A stretch of 64,000 nucleotides of DNA from Basidiobolus meristosporus CBS 931.73 (lineage: Eukaryota > Basidiobolomycota > Basidiobolomycetes > Basidiobolales > Basidiobolaceae): NCBI GenBank assembly GCA_002104905.1, contig MCFE01000132.1:94517-158516 (forward strand). The letters run 5' to 3'. Below are positions 11,717 to 22,121 of this stretch, piece by piece; positions within the stretch are counted from its first letter, which is position 1; each line of letters begins with the position of its first letter. The position numbers were made by a program, and so were the translations under genes. The notes beneath the pieces were generated by a model. It saw nothing but the letters and a program-made list of their open reading frames with translations. It did no database searches and had not been told where the DNA came from.

Positions 11717-12364
11717 ATCAAGCGGTACCGAATACCGGTACATTCCTATGTCACGATCACGTATAGGCGAATAAAGTCACGATACCTTCATTACTAAGAA
11801 ATTATGGCATCACCCGTCGTAGTAATTTGATGTATTTGGTAATTTTTACGACTGCTAGTGCCAGGAATGTGGATGTATTTCGATTCCGCAGTTGGAATTT
11901 ATGATCATTCTGAGTGGAACGGCATTCGGGTAGGAAAGAAAAATGGCTGGGATCACAAGCACAATCTAAAATTGCGCCATTTTGGCACTTCGCATTCAAA
12001 ACGGTATATAAGGAAAGCTGTTGGATGGTGCCATAACCACATTGATTGTTTCTGTGAAAATGTTCACGCCCACTCCTGATATGTGGAAAGGATCAGCAAT
12101 CGTTCGTTCGTGTGCTGATCGATACTATATTGGCCATTGACTTCCACTTGATACATTTTTCTCAAAGCTTCAGAAATGGGAGTATTCCTGTTTACTACAA
12201 CTGCACATATCAAGTGATGGCCGAATACCTGTAATCACCGACTGGCTTGAAGTATGATAATCAGTCTAGTGCCGTCATTACTTGCCGTGTGAAAGCATTA
12301 TCAAAGTCACGATATATGTTGACGGACATTATTACAACTCAATAAACCATGGGTTTGAAAAGGC
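11717..12364. other. Spacer between subtilases 4 and 5
   Basis: Nearly identical to the spacer between copies 1 and 2, apart from small deletions and substitutions. No gene. The shared upstream element lies at 12077-12096. Confidence 0.75.
12077..12096 (+). promoter_or_regulatory. Shared upstream element of subtilase genes (copy 5)
   Basis: TGATATGTGG then AAAGGATCAG, about 348 bp before the ATG; identical to the copy 2 element. Confidence 0.4.
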
Positions 12365-12372
12365 TATATAAG
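12365..12372 (+). promoter_or_regulatory. TATA box of subtilase copy 5
   Basis: TATATAAG, 61 bp before the ATG at 12426. Confidence 0.65.
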
Positions 12373-12425
12373 AGGCTAATGAGCCATTACCTAACGATAT
12401 CAATACCGCCGAAAATCAATCTACC

Positions 12426-13641
12426 ATGGTCAACTTCCGCACTTTCACTTTGGGCTCTCTGGTTGCCATTCTTCTGACCGCGCAACTTACTGGGGCTCAA
12501 ATCGTCGACGTCTCCAACAAGTACATCGTCAAGATCAAGGAAGGTGCTGACTCCAACAAAGGTAGGAATGCAAGATCGTGGCATGATTGACATGGCAGGA
12601 CCGTCTAACCAATACCTGCCGTTGCTCACTGTAGTTGACCAATTCCTGAAGACCAAGCTTGACCAGTACAACCGCGGTCGCAGTGGTAACAATGGCCTGA
12701 AGAATGAGCTCAAGAGCAAGTTCTCGTTGGAAAGCTTCAACGCCTATGCCGGCACCCTCAGTCAAGGCTTGGTCTCCGAGCTCAAGGCTCATGGAGATGT
12801 TGAGTATGTCGAGGCTGAGCAAGTGTTCACCATCTCCGGTGTTCAGACTAACCCGCCAAGCTGGGGACTGCCAAGAATCTCTCAGCGTGCTCGTGACACC
12901 AGTGCCCCTTACAACTACCCCGACTCAGCTGGCGAGGGTGTGGATGTGTACATCATTGATACTGGCATCAATGTCAAGCACACCGACCTCGGTGGTAGAG
13001 CCACCCTCCCCGTGAGCTTCATCACTGGTGAGGCCACTGACGACCTCAATGGCCATGGCACTCATGTGTCAGGTACTGTTGGCGGCAACACCTATGGTGT
13101 GGCCAAGAAGGCCAAGCTCATCGGAGTCAAGGTGCTGAGTGGTAGTGGAAGTGGCACCACCTCGGGTGTCATCTCAGGAGTCAACTGGGTTGCCGAGCAA
13201 GCCAAGAAGAGTGGCCGTAAGAGTGTCGCCAACATGTCGCTCGGCGGTGGCAACAGTGAGGCACTGAAGCAGGCTGTCAATGCTGCTGTCCAAGCTGGTG
13301 TCACCTTCATTGTTGCCGCTGGTAATGAGAGCCAAGATGCCTGCAACGTCTCCCCCGCCAACGCCGCTCAAGCATTCGCTGTTGGGGCCACCACCATCTC
13401 TGACACTCTGGCCAGCTTCAGCAACTACGGCAAGTGCGTGAAGATCTTGGCCCCTGGCCAGGACATCACCTCTGCCTGGATTGGAGGCACCAACGCATCC
13501 AAGAAGATCTCTGGCACCAGTATGGCTAGTCCACATGTTGCTGGTGTTGCTGCGTTGTACTTGTCGCAAGGTGGATTGAACACTCCAGCCGAAGTCTACA
13601 CTGCACTCCAATCCAAGGCCACCAAAGACGCCATTACCTGA
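12426..13641 (+). CDS. Secreted subtilisin-like serine protease (S8), copy 5, nonsense-truncated
   Basis: Exons 12426-12561 and 12635-13641. Same signal peptide (with Gly instead of Glu before the cleavage site: TGAQ), propeptide and catalytic triad. At codon 381 the GGA (Gly) of the sisters is TGA, so the product is 380 aa and lacks the last 16 residues; the ancestral stop is at 13687-13689. This is the only disruption in the array that is a substitution rather than an insertion, so it is the best candidate for a real mutation. Whether the shortened enzyme folds is not known. Confidence 0.85.
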
Positions 13642-13689
13642 TTGAAGGGCACCACCCCTAATCTATTGGTATTCAATTCCAATCAATAA

Positions 13690-14671
13690 GTTTGCTATTT
13701 TTTTGTGATCGAAGTGGAAATAAAAGTTGGCAGTTAAGTTATTACATGAAATACGTACCAGGCAGGGCAAACAGCATGAGTTCTAGTTTATTGAGAAATG
13801 GTCTTGGCTTGAAGCAGATTTGTTAAAAGTGTGCTCTTTGCTGCTGGTTTATTGAGAGTGCAGAATAATTATTGGTCTGCAAAGCGTACTATTGAATTAC
13901 GCTATGGAAGGTCGCTAATAGACGTGTGTAAAACTCATCCGTTCAATGACTTAACGGTTGGCATATCAGCAAAAATATCTTTGAAATACATATTCCATTG
14001 TCTGAATCGAAGCACTAGTACTTAACATTTCTTCAATGAAAAAAAGCAGTGCAGCACAATCAACTACTGAAGTAGATTACATGGAAATCTAAGAAATAAA
14101 CAATCTAATATTAAAGACTGCCATGTTGTAGTAGAACCATATAAACATGCTTTTCCCATTCTTTGAATTCCAAGGTGACTAATACGCATGACTGTTAAAC
14201 CGTTATCAAGATCATATATGTTCTTTTAGCGACGCATGTCGAGATTAGTTAACAGCCTAGAAGTACTTCAGTGGGAGTGTTGCAAACAATTAATCTTGCA
14301 ATACATAAAATTGGATGTTTTTGCACTTGTTTCATTTCACAATCATTTCCAGAGTTTTCACCCAACAGAACCATTAGCTATACGTACACATTCAAAATAC
14401 TTCAAGTTACTTTCCAAACTCTCTCTTCTCTTTCCCTTACGAATCTTTCGGAGGATCATAAATCCATCAGATTACTCTACTTCCCAATAAGCGCTTGTAA
14501 CCAGCAGCCATGAAATATGAAAAGTAAATGACCTTTGTAATTCGCGGAAGCATGTCCCAAGTATAAACTATCTTAGTGTTGGTTATGCTACGGTGATGGA
14601 ATATTATAAATGAAAAGACCCTGACATGTGGAGGAAGTATTTTATTTCTATAGGCCATGGTTAAATGCCGT
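13690..14671. other. Intergenic region
   Basis: No gene recognised. The start resembles the sequence after subtilase copy 2 and holds GAAATAAAAG, a likely poly(A) signal context. Short open frames at 13831-14025 and 14236-14490 show no known features. Confidence 0.55.
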
Positions 14672-16857
14672 TCAAGATCCCACATATTTCAATCCAAATA
14701 GATATACAGCTCGCTTTGGTCCCAGTCTTCCGGTTCGAAATTTGAAGATATTATACTCAGCAGATAGATGCAGGTATACTTCTTGTAGCGGAATCATCCG
14801 GAAATTTGGTGTACACCTCCTAGCATAGTATAACGTTGATCTGTCCTCAAACTCACTCTCCTTGATGCAGAAACCATGTTGTATAAGCGACGACAAACCA
14901 TTCACAGTGATTTGACTTGTATCACCCAGAATTTCGAAATCCCCATCAAGAAAGGCCCTCACAATGTCTCCCTGGCCCCAGAATTGGTCAGTAACATCGA
15001 GGATCGCTCGGCACCAGTTTATACACTGTTCTTTGTAGTAGAGCTACGCTCCTCGTATAATCCATCGAAAGAATTCGCTACGCATCTCAATCGAATCAAC
15101 CAACACCTCATGGACCAAGTTGCCGCTCTTTCTAAATCGCGTTTCAGGCTCGTCTTCTTTCATTGTCGGATCGAATAGCTTTTATACGTGCCACCACGGC
15201 TGGGTCCGGTGATTTCTCGCGCAGCACATTTGTCATGATAACAACCGGCTTCTGGATGCTGAAGGTATCTTTTTTGTATGCCGCTCGTACGACAGTAGCA
15301 CCTCGAAAGTCCAAATCCTCTCTCTCGTTCAGTTCGTTAACGATTACGCACCTTACACCCACGATCAGCTGTGAAGTTTGGGCGTTGATAGCCGAGCGAG
15401 TCTTGTTGTACAAGATACATCTGTGGAGATCTGCGACCAGGTTGCTGAGGCTGTAACCAGTTTCATCCTTGACATAATTGGTTTCTTGTAAATGCTGTTC
15501 AATGGTCTTCATCTCCAGGAAATCTCGGATGCTCATTTTGTCGGCTGGATCAACGCATTTGAGCTTGGGCGAAGTGGCATTCAGATCACCAACCATGACT
15601 GATTTTAACAGACGGCAACAGAGACCCTTACCATTATGTCCAGAGCCATATAGGAGCAAGCTATTGTGAATGTCTGTCCTCCCCGTTAGACTATATTCAA
15701 GGAGCATTTGAACGTTTCTAACAAGCTCACTATAATCAGCAGGCCAGCAATCAGAAAAGAGCACTCTCAAAAAAGATAACCTTGGCAACGGGGCATCCAA
15801 ATCAGCTTCGGCAGTGTCTTTGCCTTGCCAAGGGGTATGGACAATTTGAGAGATGTACAAATTCGTAACAGGGCTATGAAGCGCTCCAGTTTTTAGATAC
15901 CTAAACTTCTGTGAATTGGTATTCGCGTCTTTTTCTTGGGTAGCGGAGCCTTGGGGCTTGAGGTTGGTTAGGTTGGAACTCGACCCAGAGGTGAAGTTTT
16001 CTTTTCGTTTCCTTTCCTTTCCATACTAGGCAAGATTGTAAAGTTGCATCCCGTTGATTTGTGATAGACTGGGGAGTGATCGATACCTACCGTGCTCTCA
16101 ACAGTCATGTGGATATTCACTGACAGAATATCTCTCGCTGTGGTGTGTTGAAAGCAATGAGGTAAGCGGAAGGCCTTCTTTTGGTTACATACCGAAGAGT
16201 CCGGTTGTTTAGTTTCAATAGTAGGTTTGCTTCGGATTCTCCGCAGTCGGCACGTTCAACGATATTGGCCATTGTTTTGTTGAAAAGTGCATCTTCCTCC
16301 TGGATATCACCAAAAACGTAGAGACTATCGCCCCTCACAATATTGGTAACCGTATGCCAGTTACACTTTGCATATCCAGTCGCTTTGAATGGCTGCTGAT
16401 TCTTGGACCAGCGCAAGTCAGACGCTTTCACTTCGAAGCCCAAAGATTCGCCGTACTCTTCATTGAACACTTGCAAATTTATGCTCCGTAATTATTTCAC
16501 TGAATTTAGCGGCTGGTGTTGCTCCGCGACAAGATCCTCTCCAACACGGTAAACTCCACTCAGGACAACCATGAATACAACCTCATGCCAGTCACGTTTC
16601 GACTCGTCACCTGCAGCGAAACAAGTGGCAACTGGGGCCTCCTTGACAAACTGTAGGAACGAAGAGATATGTTCGATGACCGCATAGTTGGACAGTCCAT
16701 CCTTTACAATAACCCCTTTCCTTTGCTTCTTCAGCTTTAACGCCTCCAACTGTGGGTTCTCTGCCTCGACTAAGAATCCAACCCCTCGTCGAAGAAAACC
16801 CTTTAGCGCAGTAACCGGCATATCACGCAAATTGCCTGAAGTGAACGGGCACAAGTA
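14672..16857 (-). pseudogene. D5-like primase / superfamily 3 helicase relic (virus-like)
   Basis: Reading the minus strand from 16854 down to 14672, several frames together resemble a D5-type primase-helicase of large DNA viruses and related elements. In order: an N-terminal part (16854-16492) with a DWHEVVFMV stretch like a primase C-terminal region; 16476-16117; then 15860-15144 with LKTGALHSP just before it, Walker A YGSGHNGKG, a VIVNELNERE segment in the Walker B position and PVVIMTNVLREK in the motif C position; then, after a frameshift near 15180, SEFFRWIIRGA, a TAG stop, and the C-terminal part down to 14672. Stops at 16492, 16117 and about 15028 plus the shift make it non-functional as read. 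Neighbouring genes are cellular. SF3 assignment is fairly secure; the exact donor (NCLDV, polinton-like virus or plasmid) is not. Confidence 0.65.
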
Positions 16858-17624
16858 CCTACTAGTACGTTGTTTTTCTTGAAAAAAAAACTTCCATGAC
16901 GTGTCTCTCCCTAGCCCTAATCTATTTCATGAGCACTGCAGAGCGGAGAAGTTTGGTCTACATGGCTTGTATCGCGACACCATGCCCATCAAACTTCGCA
17001 TTGATACTGATCCACAAGGAAGAATTATCACGTGATTTTCGGATGGAATGTTGATGCAGACAAACTTGGTTGCAAACATACTGGTAGCATGTTGCATAGT
17101 TTAGATATTACTACCAGTCTCACCAAACTAAGATTCAGTCATTGCCAGGAGATAGCCAAGCACGACCGAGATATCACAGCCCAATACCGAGACTGAATGA
17201 CTGTGGTAGCGAAGATCGTAGAGTGTGAATTAACCTGCTCAAAAGATAATGAGGGTGTATGAATATTGATTATGAGGACTGCAACCTACTCCTATCACCT
17301 TGAAAATCCAGGCTAATTCATTCAAATTCCATATTTAATTCACACTTCTCCCCCCCCCCACCGAATTTGACTAATTGCCACATGATCTTGAGGAGTGCTA
17401 CGATTCCGTAGCAGCCGCAGTGGGGAAATTATGGGACTCTTCAATCATGCGATAGTTTGGCGGGAAAAATTCGGTGTCTATGTTGAAGTTAAAAGTGGAA
17501 CTGGATTCCAAGTTGGGTGCAATCCTCCGTACCATTTATTCTACGTCATTTTGGCATACCAAGTGTGAAGTACTAACGAGAAATTTTGTTCGTTGTATTT
17601 CCCTGCTTTATCCCCCTTTCGACC
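16858..17624. other. Intergenic region upstream of SLP-2 gene
   Basis: No gene recognised. Contains a C9 homopolymer near 17350. Confidence 0.55.
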
Positions 17625-19349
17625 ATGTCTAAATTCGGCCCCCCCTCTACCCTTCTCGCCATCGCCAGGCCCACCCCGTTGCTGTTGGCTCTGAAGCCCC
17701 GTCTCGTCAGCTACAAAGTCCCTCAACTGGTAATTGTTTCCCGGAGTCCATTTTCTTGGTCGGCCCAGTCGTTCACCTCACTTCTTTGTTCGCTGTAACT
17801 CTCTATAGGTAGCCAACCGGTTGGCCCTTCACGAGCAACGTGCGAGCTATAGCAATCCACCAGGATATGGAAGCTCCACTTGGTCGCGTAAGCGGCTGCC
17901 CAGGAACACTGTAAGTTACTTTTCAGCTAAGCTAGCGGGTGCTGCATCACTCACCTCACGGCTACGAGTAGATAGTTAAATTCGTCCCACAACAAGAAGC
18001 CTGGGTGGTGGAACGCATGGGGAAATTCAATCGAGTTCTGGAGCCAGGTTTAGCCATACTGGTCCCCTTCTTGGACAGTATCAAATATGTAAAGAGTTTG
18101 AAAGAAGTGGCGATCGAGATCCCAACCCAAAGCGCTATTACTCAGGGTATGCATTCGGACCAAGTACTCTCCTCGAGGTCGCCTAACTCCCTCCGTAGAT
18201 AACGTCACCCTCCAGCTCGACGGTGTTCTTTATTACAAAGTGGAGGATCCGTACAAGGTACCTATGGTTCATAGCTTACTCTCTCCGGAGCGATCGCTCA
18301 TACCACGTAGGCTTCATACGGAGTCGAGGATGCGGAATTCTCCGTCTCTCAGCTGGCACAAACCACCATGCGTGCCGAAATCGGCCAAATGACTCTAGAC
18401 AAAACCCTCGCAGAACGTAACACATTGAACGTCAACATCGTGGAGGCCATCAATACCGCTGCCTACGATTGGGGCATCCGATGCCTGAGATACGAGATCC
18501 GTAAGGGGACTTAGAATCAATCCTTCCAGCTGACAATTGTTGATTGAACGTTGCGTAGGGGACATCCATCCACCGGACAATGTGGTCGAGGCTATGCACT
18601 CACAGGTTTCCGCCGAACGTAGCAAACGTGCCCAGATCTTGGAATCCGAAGGTAGGGAGAGATCGCATTAGGCGGAGTTCCCTTCGATGGCGTTAACCCA
18701 GGGAATCCTCTTTAGGTGCGCGTCAGTCGGCCATCAATGTTGCCGAAGGTAAAAAGCAGGCCACCATCCTTGCATCCGAGGCCCAGAAGTTGGAGCAAAT
18801 CAATCGAGCTCATGGTATCTCGAGTACAGTTCGTGTCCCTCATTGGATCCCGGCATTGACACTTGATTTGTAGGTGAGGCGGAGGCAATTATCCTTCGTG
18901 CGCAGGCCACTGCTCAGGGGATCCAACGTATCGCCCAATCCATCACCCAATCCCATGGTGGCCAGGAGGCAGTCTCACTGACGGTTGCTGAGAAGTACGT
19001 CGATGCCTTCGGAAAACTGGCCAAGGAGGGCACCACCATTGTAGTTCCGGCGGCGGCTGCGGATGTCGGAAGTATGGTTGCTCAGGTGAGTAGCGGCATT
19101 CAGTGTGGCGCGGGCGAGATATTTACGAATTACATCCCATAGGCCTTGACCATCTACAACAAAATCAATCAGAACGTCGATACCAAGGGACATTCCAAAA
19201 TCACTGAAATTCAAGACGAATCGGCAGCCAAGTTGTACCACGAGAAGCCAGCACCCAAATCAGCACCAACCCCTACCATCACCGATGAATTCAATGTATT
19301 CCAAGGCCATCTTGATAATCCTGAACCAGATAACAAGGATAAAGAGTAG
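17625..19349 (+). CDS. STOML2: Stomatin-like protein 2 (mitochondrial SPFH/band 7 protein)
   Basis: Nine exons: 17625-17729, 17809-17910, 17972-18146, 18199-18257, 18311-18500, 18559-18651, 18716-18814, 18874-19085, 19143-19349; all introns are GT-AG and 52-79 nt. The joined frame gives 413 aa. Residues 1 to about 50 are basic, Ala/Leu-rich and look like a mitochondrial presequence. The SPFH domain follows: VERMGKFNRVLEPGLA, DNVTLQLDGVLYYKVEDPYK, ASYGVEDAEF, AQTTMRAEIGQMTLDKTLAE, WGIRCLRYEI. A coiled-coil stretch with INVAEGKKQATILASEAQK and the SLP-2 signature ending in SLTVAEKYVDAFGKLAKEG and VGSMVAQ come next. The Pro-rich tail after residue about 370 is variable in the family. Family role: inner-membrane scaffold that binds cardiolipin and stabilises respiratory and protease complexes. 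It is a single, intact gene between the D5 relic and the GDH array. Confidence 0.93.
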
Positions 19350-19422
19350 TTCCCTTTCAAATCAAAATAAATCAGTCTGTCTCCATACTCGAGTGTTCTC
19401 ACGAGATGTGCTCAATCGGAGC

Positions 19423-19473
19423 GTGAGGGAGAGGATGAGGAATGAGGATGAGAATGAGGAATGAGGAATGAGG
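19423..19473. repeat. GA-rich minisatellite (GAATGAGG/GATGAGG units)
   Basis: Six or so imperfect 7-8 bp units of GAATGAGG/GATGAGG in the 377-bp gap between the SLP-2 gene and the first GDH copy. The rest of that gap holds the poly(A) signal context AAAATAAATC at about 19366 and the GDH promoter. Confidence 0.7.
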
Positions 19474-19660
19474 TTGATAATCTCAACCTCCAGGTCACAG
19501 GGCTTGCCCAAAAGTGGCAAAAATGATGATCAGCCAAGATTCGATTAGTGGCATATCTTTGGTACCGGCAACAGTAATGAGTGACCAATTTCCACGACGC
19601 CACCATTTCGACCACCTTGCATCTAAAACTTGATTTTCCTGAGATAAGAGATGTCTCGTG

Positions 19661-19668
19661 TATAAAAG
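19661..19668 (+). promoter_or_regulatory. TATA box of GDH copy 1
   Basis: TATAAAAG, 66 bp before the ATG at 19727. Confidence 0.65.
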
Positions 19669-19726
19669 TGCTCCCCTCACATGTGATTAATCATACAAGA
19701 AGCTGTGAACGAGTTGAGATATTCCA

Positions 19727-21264
19727 ATGTCTGCCACTTTATTGAGATCAGCATCTTTAATCAAGCTTGCCGCCCCCACCACCGCCAGAGTTCTCCCTGC
19801 ACTCCGAGGGATGAGCACTCATGCTAACGCTGCCTGCGAAGAGAGTGAACCCGCTTTCCTCGGCTGTGTTGAGCAGTTCTTCGACAAAGCTGCCGCTGTG
19901 AGTGGTGTCAAGCCTGAGACTCTTGCTGCCATCAAGAGAGTCGATGCTGTGCTCAGTGTCACCTTCCCCATCGAGCTCGAGAATGGCAAGACCGAGATTG
20001 TTCGTGGCTACCGTGCTCAGCACTCTCACCACCGTCTCCCGGTCAAGGGTGGCATCCGTTATGCCGACGAGGTTGACATGCAAGAGGTCGAGGCCTTGGC
20101 CTCCCTCATGACCTACAAGTGTGCTGTTGTCGATGTCCCATTCGGCGGAGCCAAGGGTGGTGTGGCCATCAACCCCAAGAAGTACAGCACCCGTGAGTTG
20201 GAGCGCATCACTCGTCGCTTTGCCCTCGAGCTCTGCCAGAAGAACTTCATTGGCCCTGGCATCGATGTCCCCGCGCCTGATGTAGGCACTGGAGGCCGCG
20301 AGATGTCCTGGATCATGGACACCTATCGCCAGTTCAACCCCACCGACATCAACTCTGCCGGGTGCATCACCGGAAAGCCAGTCAATCCAAGGTGGTGTCC
20401 GTGGCCGCTACCGAGGCCACTGGTCTTGGCGTGTACTATGGTGTCCGCGAGTTCCTCAAGTACGACGAGGTCCAGAAGCAAACTGGCCTCACTGGTGACA
20501 TCGAAGGCAAGCGTGTCGTCATCCAAGGTTTCGGCAATGTTGGCTACTGGGCCGCCAAGTTCTTCGAGGCCAACGGAGCCAAGATTGTCGGTGTTGCTGA
20601 CCAAGACTGCGGTATCTACAACGAGCAGGGCATCAACATCGATGAGCTGCAAGAGTACAAGAGTGCCAAGGGTGTCCTTGGTGGCTACAGCTCTGGCACC
20701 ATTGTTCCCGAGTCCATCAAGCTCATTGAAGCTGAGTGTGATGTGTTGATCCCTGCCGCCCTCGAGCGTCAAATTGGCCTCAAGAATGTCAACCGCATCA
20801 AGGCCAAGGTCATTGGCGAGGGCGCCAACGGTCCCATCACCCCTGCCGCCCACGACATTCTGGTCAAGAATGGCCGTGTTGTCGTTCCTGACTTGTTGCT
20901 CAACGCCGGTGGCGTGTGCGTGTCATACTTCGAGTGGCTCAAGAACATCTCTCATATCCGCTTCGGCCGCATGAACAAGAAGTGGGATGAGCAAGGCAAG
21001 GCCCAACTCTTGTCCCTTGTCGAGGAGAACGCCGGTCGCAAGCTCACCGTCACTGAGCGCCAGCAGGTGATCCACGGGGCTGAGGAGCATGAGCTTGTGT
21101 ACTCTGGCTTGGAGGACACCATGATCAAGGCCTGTGAGGAGACCAGAGTTACGGCCAATGAGTTCGGCAACATCGACTACCGTACTGCAGCTATTGCCAA
21201 TGCCATTCGCAAGATTGCCGCCGTCTCCGAAGGATCTGGCTCTCTCTTCACTAACCGCGGTTAA
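19727..21264 (+). pseudogene. Glutamate dehydrogenase copy 1, two frameshifts
   Basis: Intronless. The 5' part (19727 to about 20385) encodes a distinct 28-residue transit peptide ([13 protein letters not shown]...) then the standard GDH start at [12 protein letters not shown], and the 3' part (about 20408-21264) encodes the NAD(P)-binding domain to the C-terminus SLFTNRG. Compared with the intact copy at 31145, there is one extra base at 20386 and one at about 20408, net +2, so the two halves lie in different frames. The sequence is otherwise nearly identical to its sisters. If both extra bases are read errors they would not by themselves restore a frame unless both are removed; this is stated as comparison only. 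Confidence 0.85.
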
Positions 21265-22070
21265 ATATGACTGTACTCCTAGATAACAACCAAGACTCCT
21301 AGCATTCACTTCTCCCATATGAACATTCAATAAATTGTATAACTTGATTCCCATTAATTTCACCCGCAACAATTGAAGCCTTGCATTGGTGTGAGATCGT
21401 TGACTGTATTGAGAGTGCACCTGTTTCAGCTGTCTCCTTGATATCATTACCAATTTGCAACTCCAATTGAAAATTCGTACTGAATGAGACAACCCCAGAG
21501 CTTACGAAATCGTGAGTGAGAATGGCCCATTAAAATTCCAGCTTTATGCATATTAGATGAGGTCGAAGATGGATTTATAAGGTGCTGAGATTAACGAATC
21601 ATCACCAACTAGTCCAGGTATTCAAAATATCAAGCGGCCAGCAATGTAATTAATCACAGAACCCCGACCGTATTGTAGGTAGCAAAATTATTGAGCCCTC
21701 GTGAACGTGCTACAGAAATATCGCTTCATATTCCTGGTTCAAATACACCTCCGGTCCATCCCGAAGCACACGACTTCCACCTTCGCAGGCTTTATCCAAG
21801 AGATGATTGACAGATAAAGCTACTCCGAGATCCGCATATTAGAGAGTTGAATTGACAGTTTGTCGGATTACCCTAAATAGCTAGATTATTCGGCCAGATA
21901 ATTTTCACTACCGCATCAGATGTGGAGGCAAATTCTTTGTAGGACACGGAGCATATCGCATATTTCTACTCGGGACCAATCGTGGCTTACAGGAACCAGG
22001 TATATGGTATTCTAGAGGGTGGGCATGATAGGGTCATGTAACAAATAACGAAACAATCAAATGGTGGATG
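21265..22070. other. Intergenic region between GDH copies 1 and 2
   Basis: No gene seen. Starts with a 3' UTR holding TTCAATAAATTG (poly(A) signal) at about 21327. Similarity to sister copies stops at the stop codon. Confidence 0.6.
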
Positions 22071-22077
22071 TATAAAA
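22071..22077 (+). promoter_or_regulatory. TATA box of GDH copy 2
   Basis: TATAAAA, 51 bp before the ATG at 22122. Confidence 0.65.
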
Positions 22078-22121
22078 ATAATGCTATCTCCTTGCTAAGC
22101 GACAGTTAATACCGCCCAACG

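Noticed and set aside
1657-13611. Long open frames antisense to, or in other frames of, the five subtilases (for example the 95-, 103-, 89- and 145-codon frames repeated in each copy)
   Set aside because: They recur identically only because the genes are duplicated; they have no own start context or domains and lie inside a GC-rich, strongly coding sequence.
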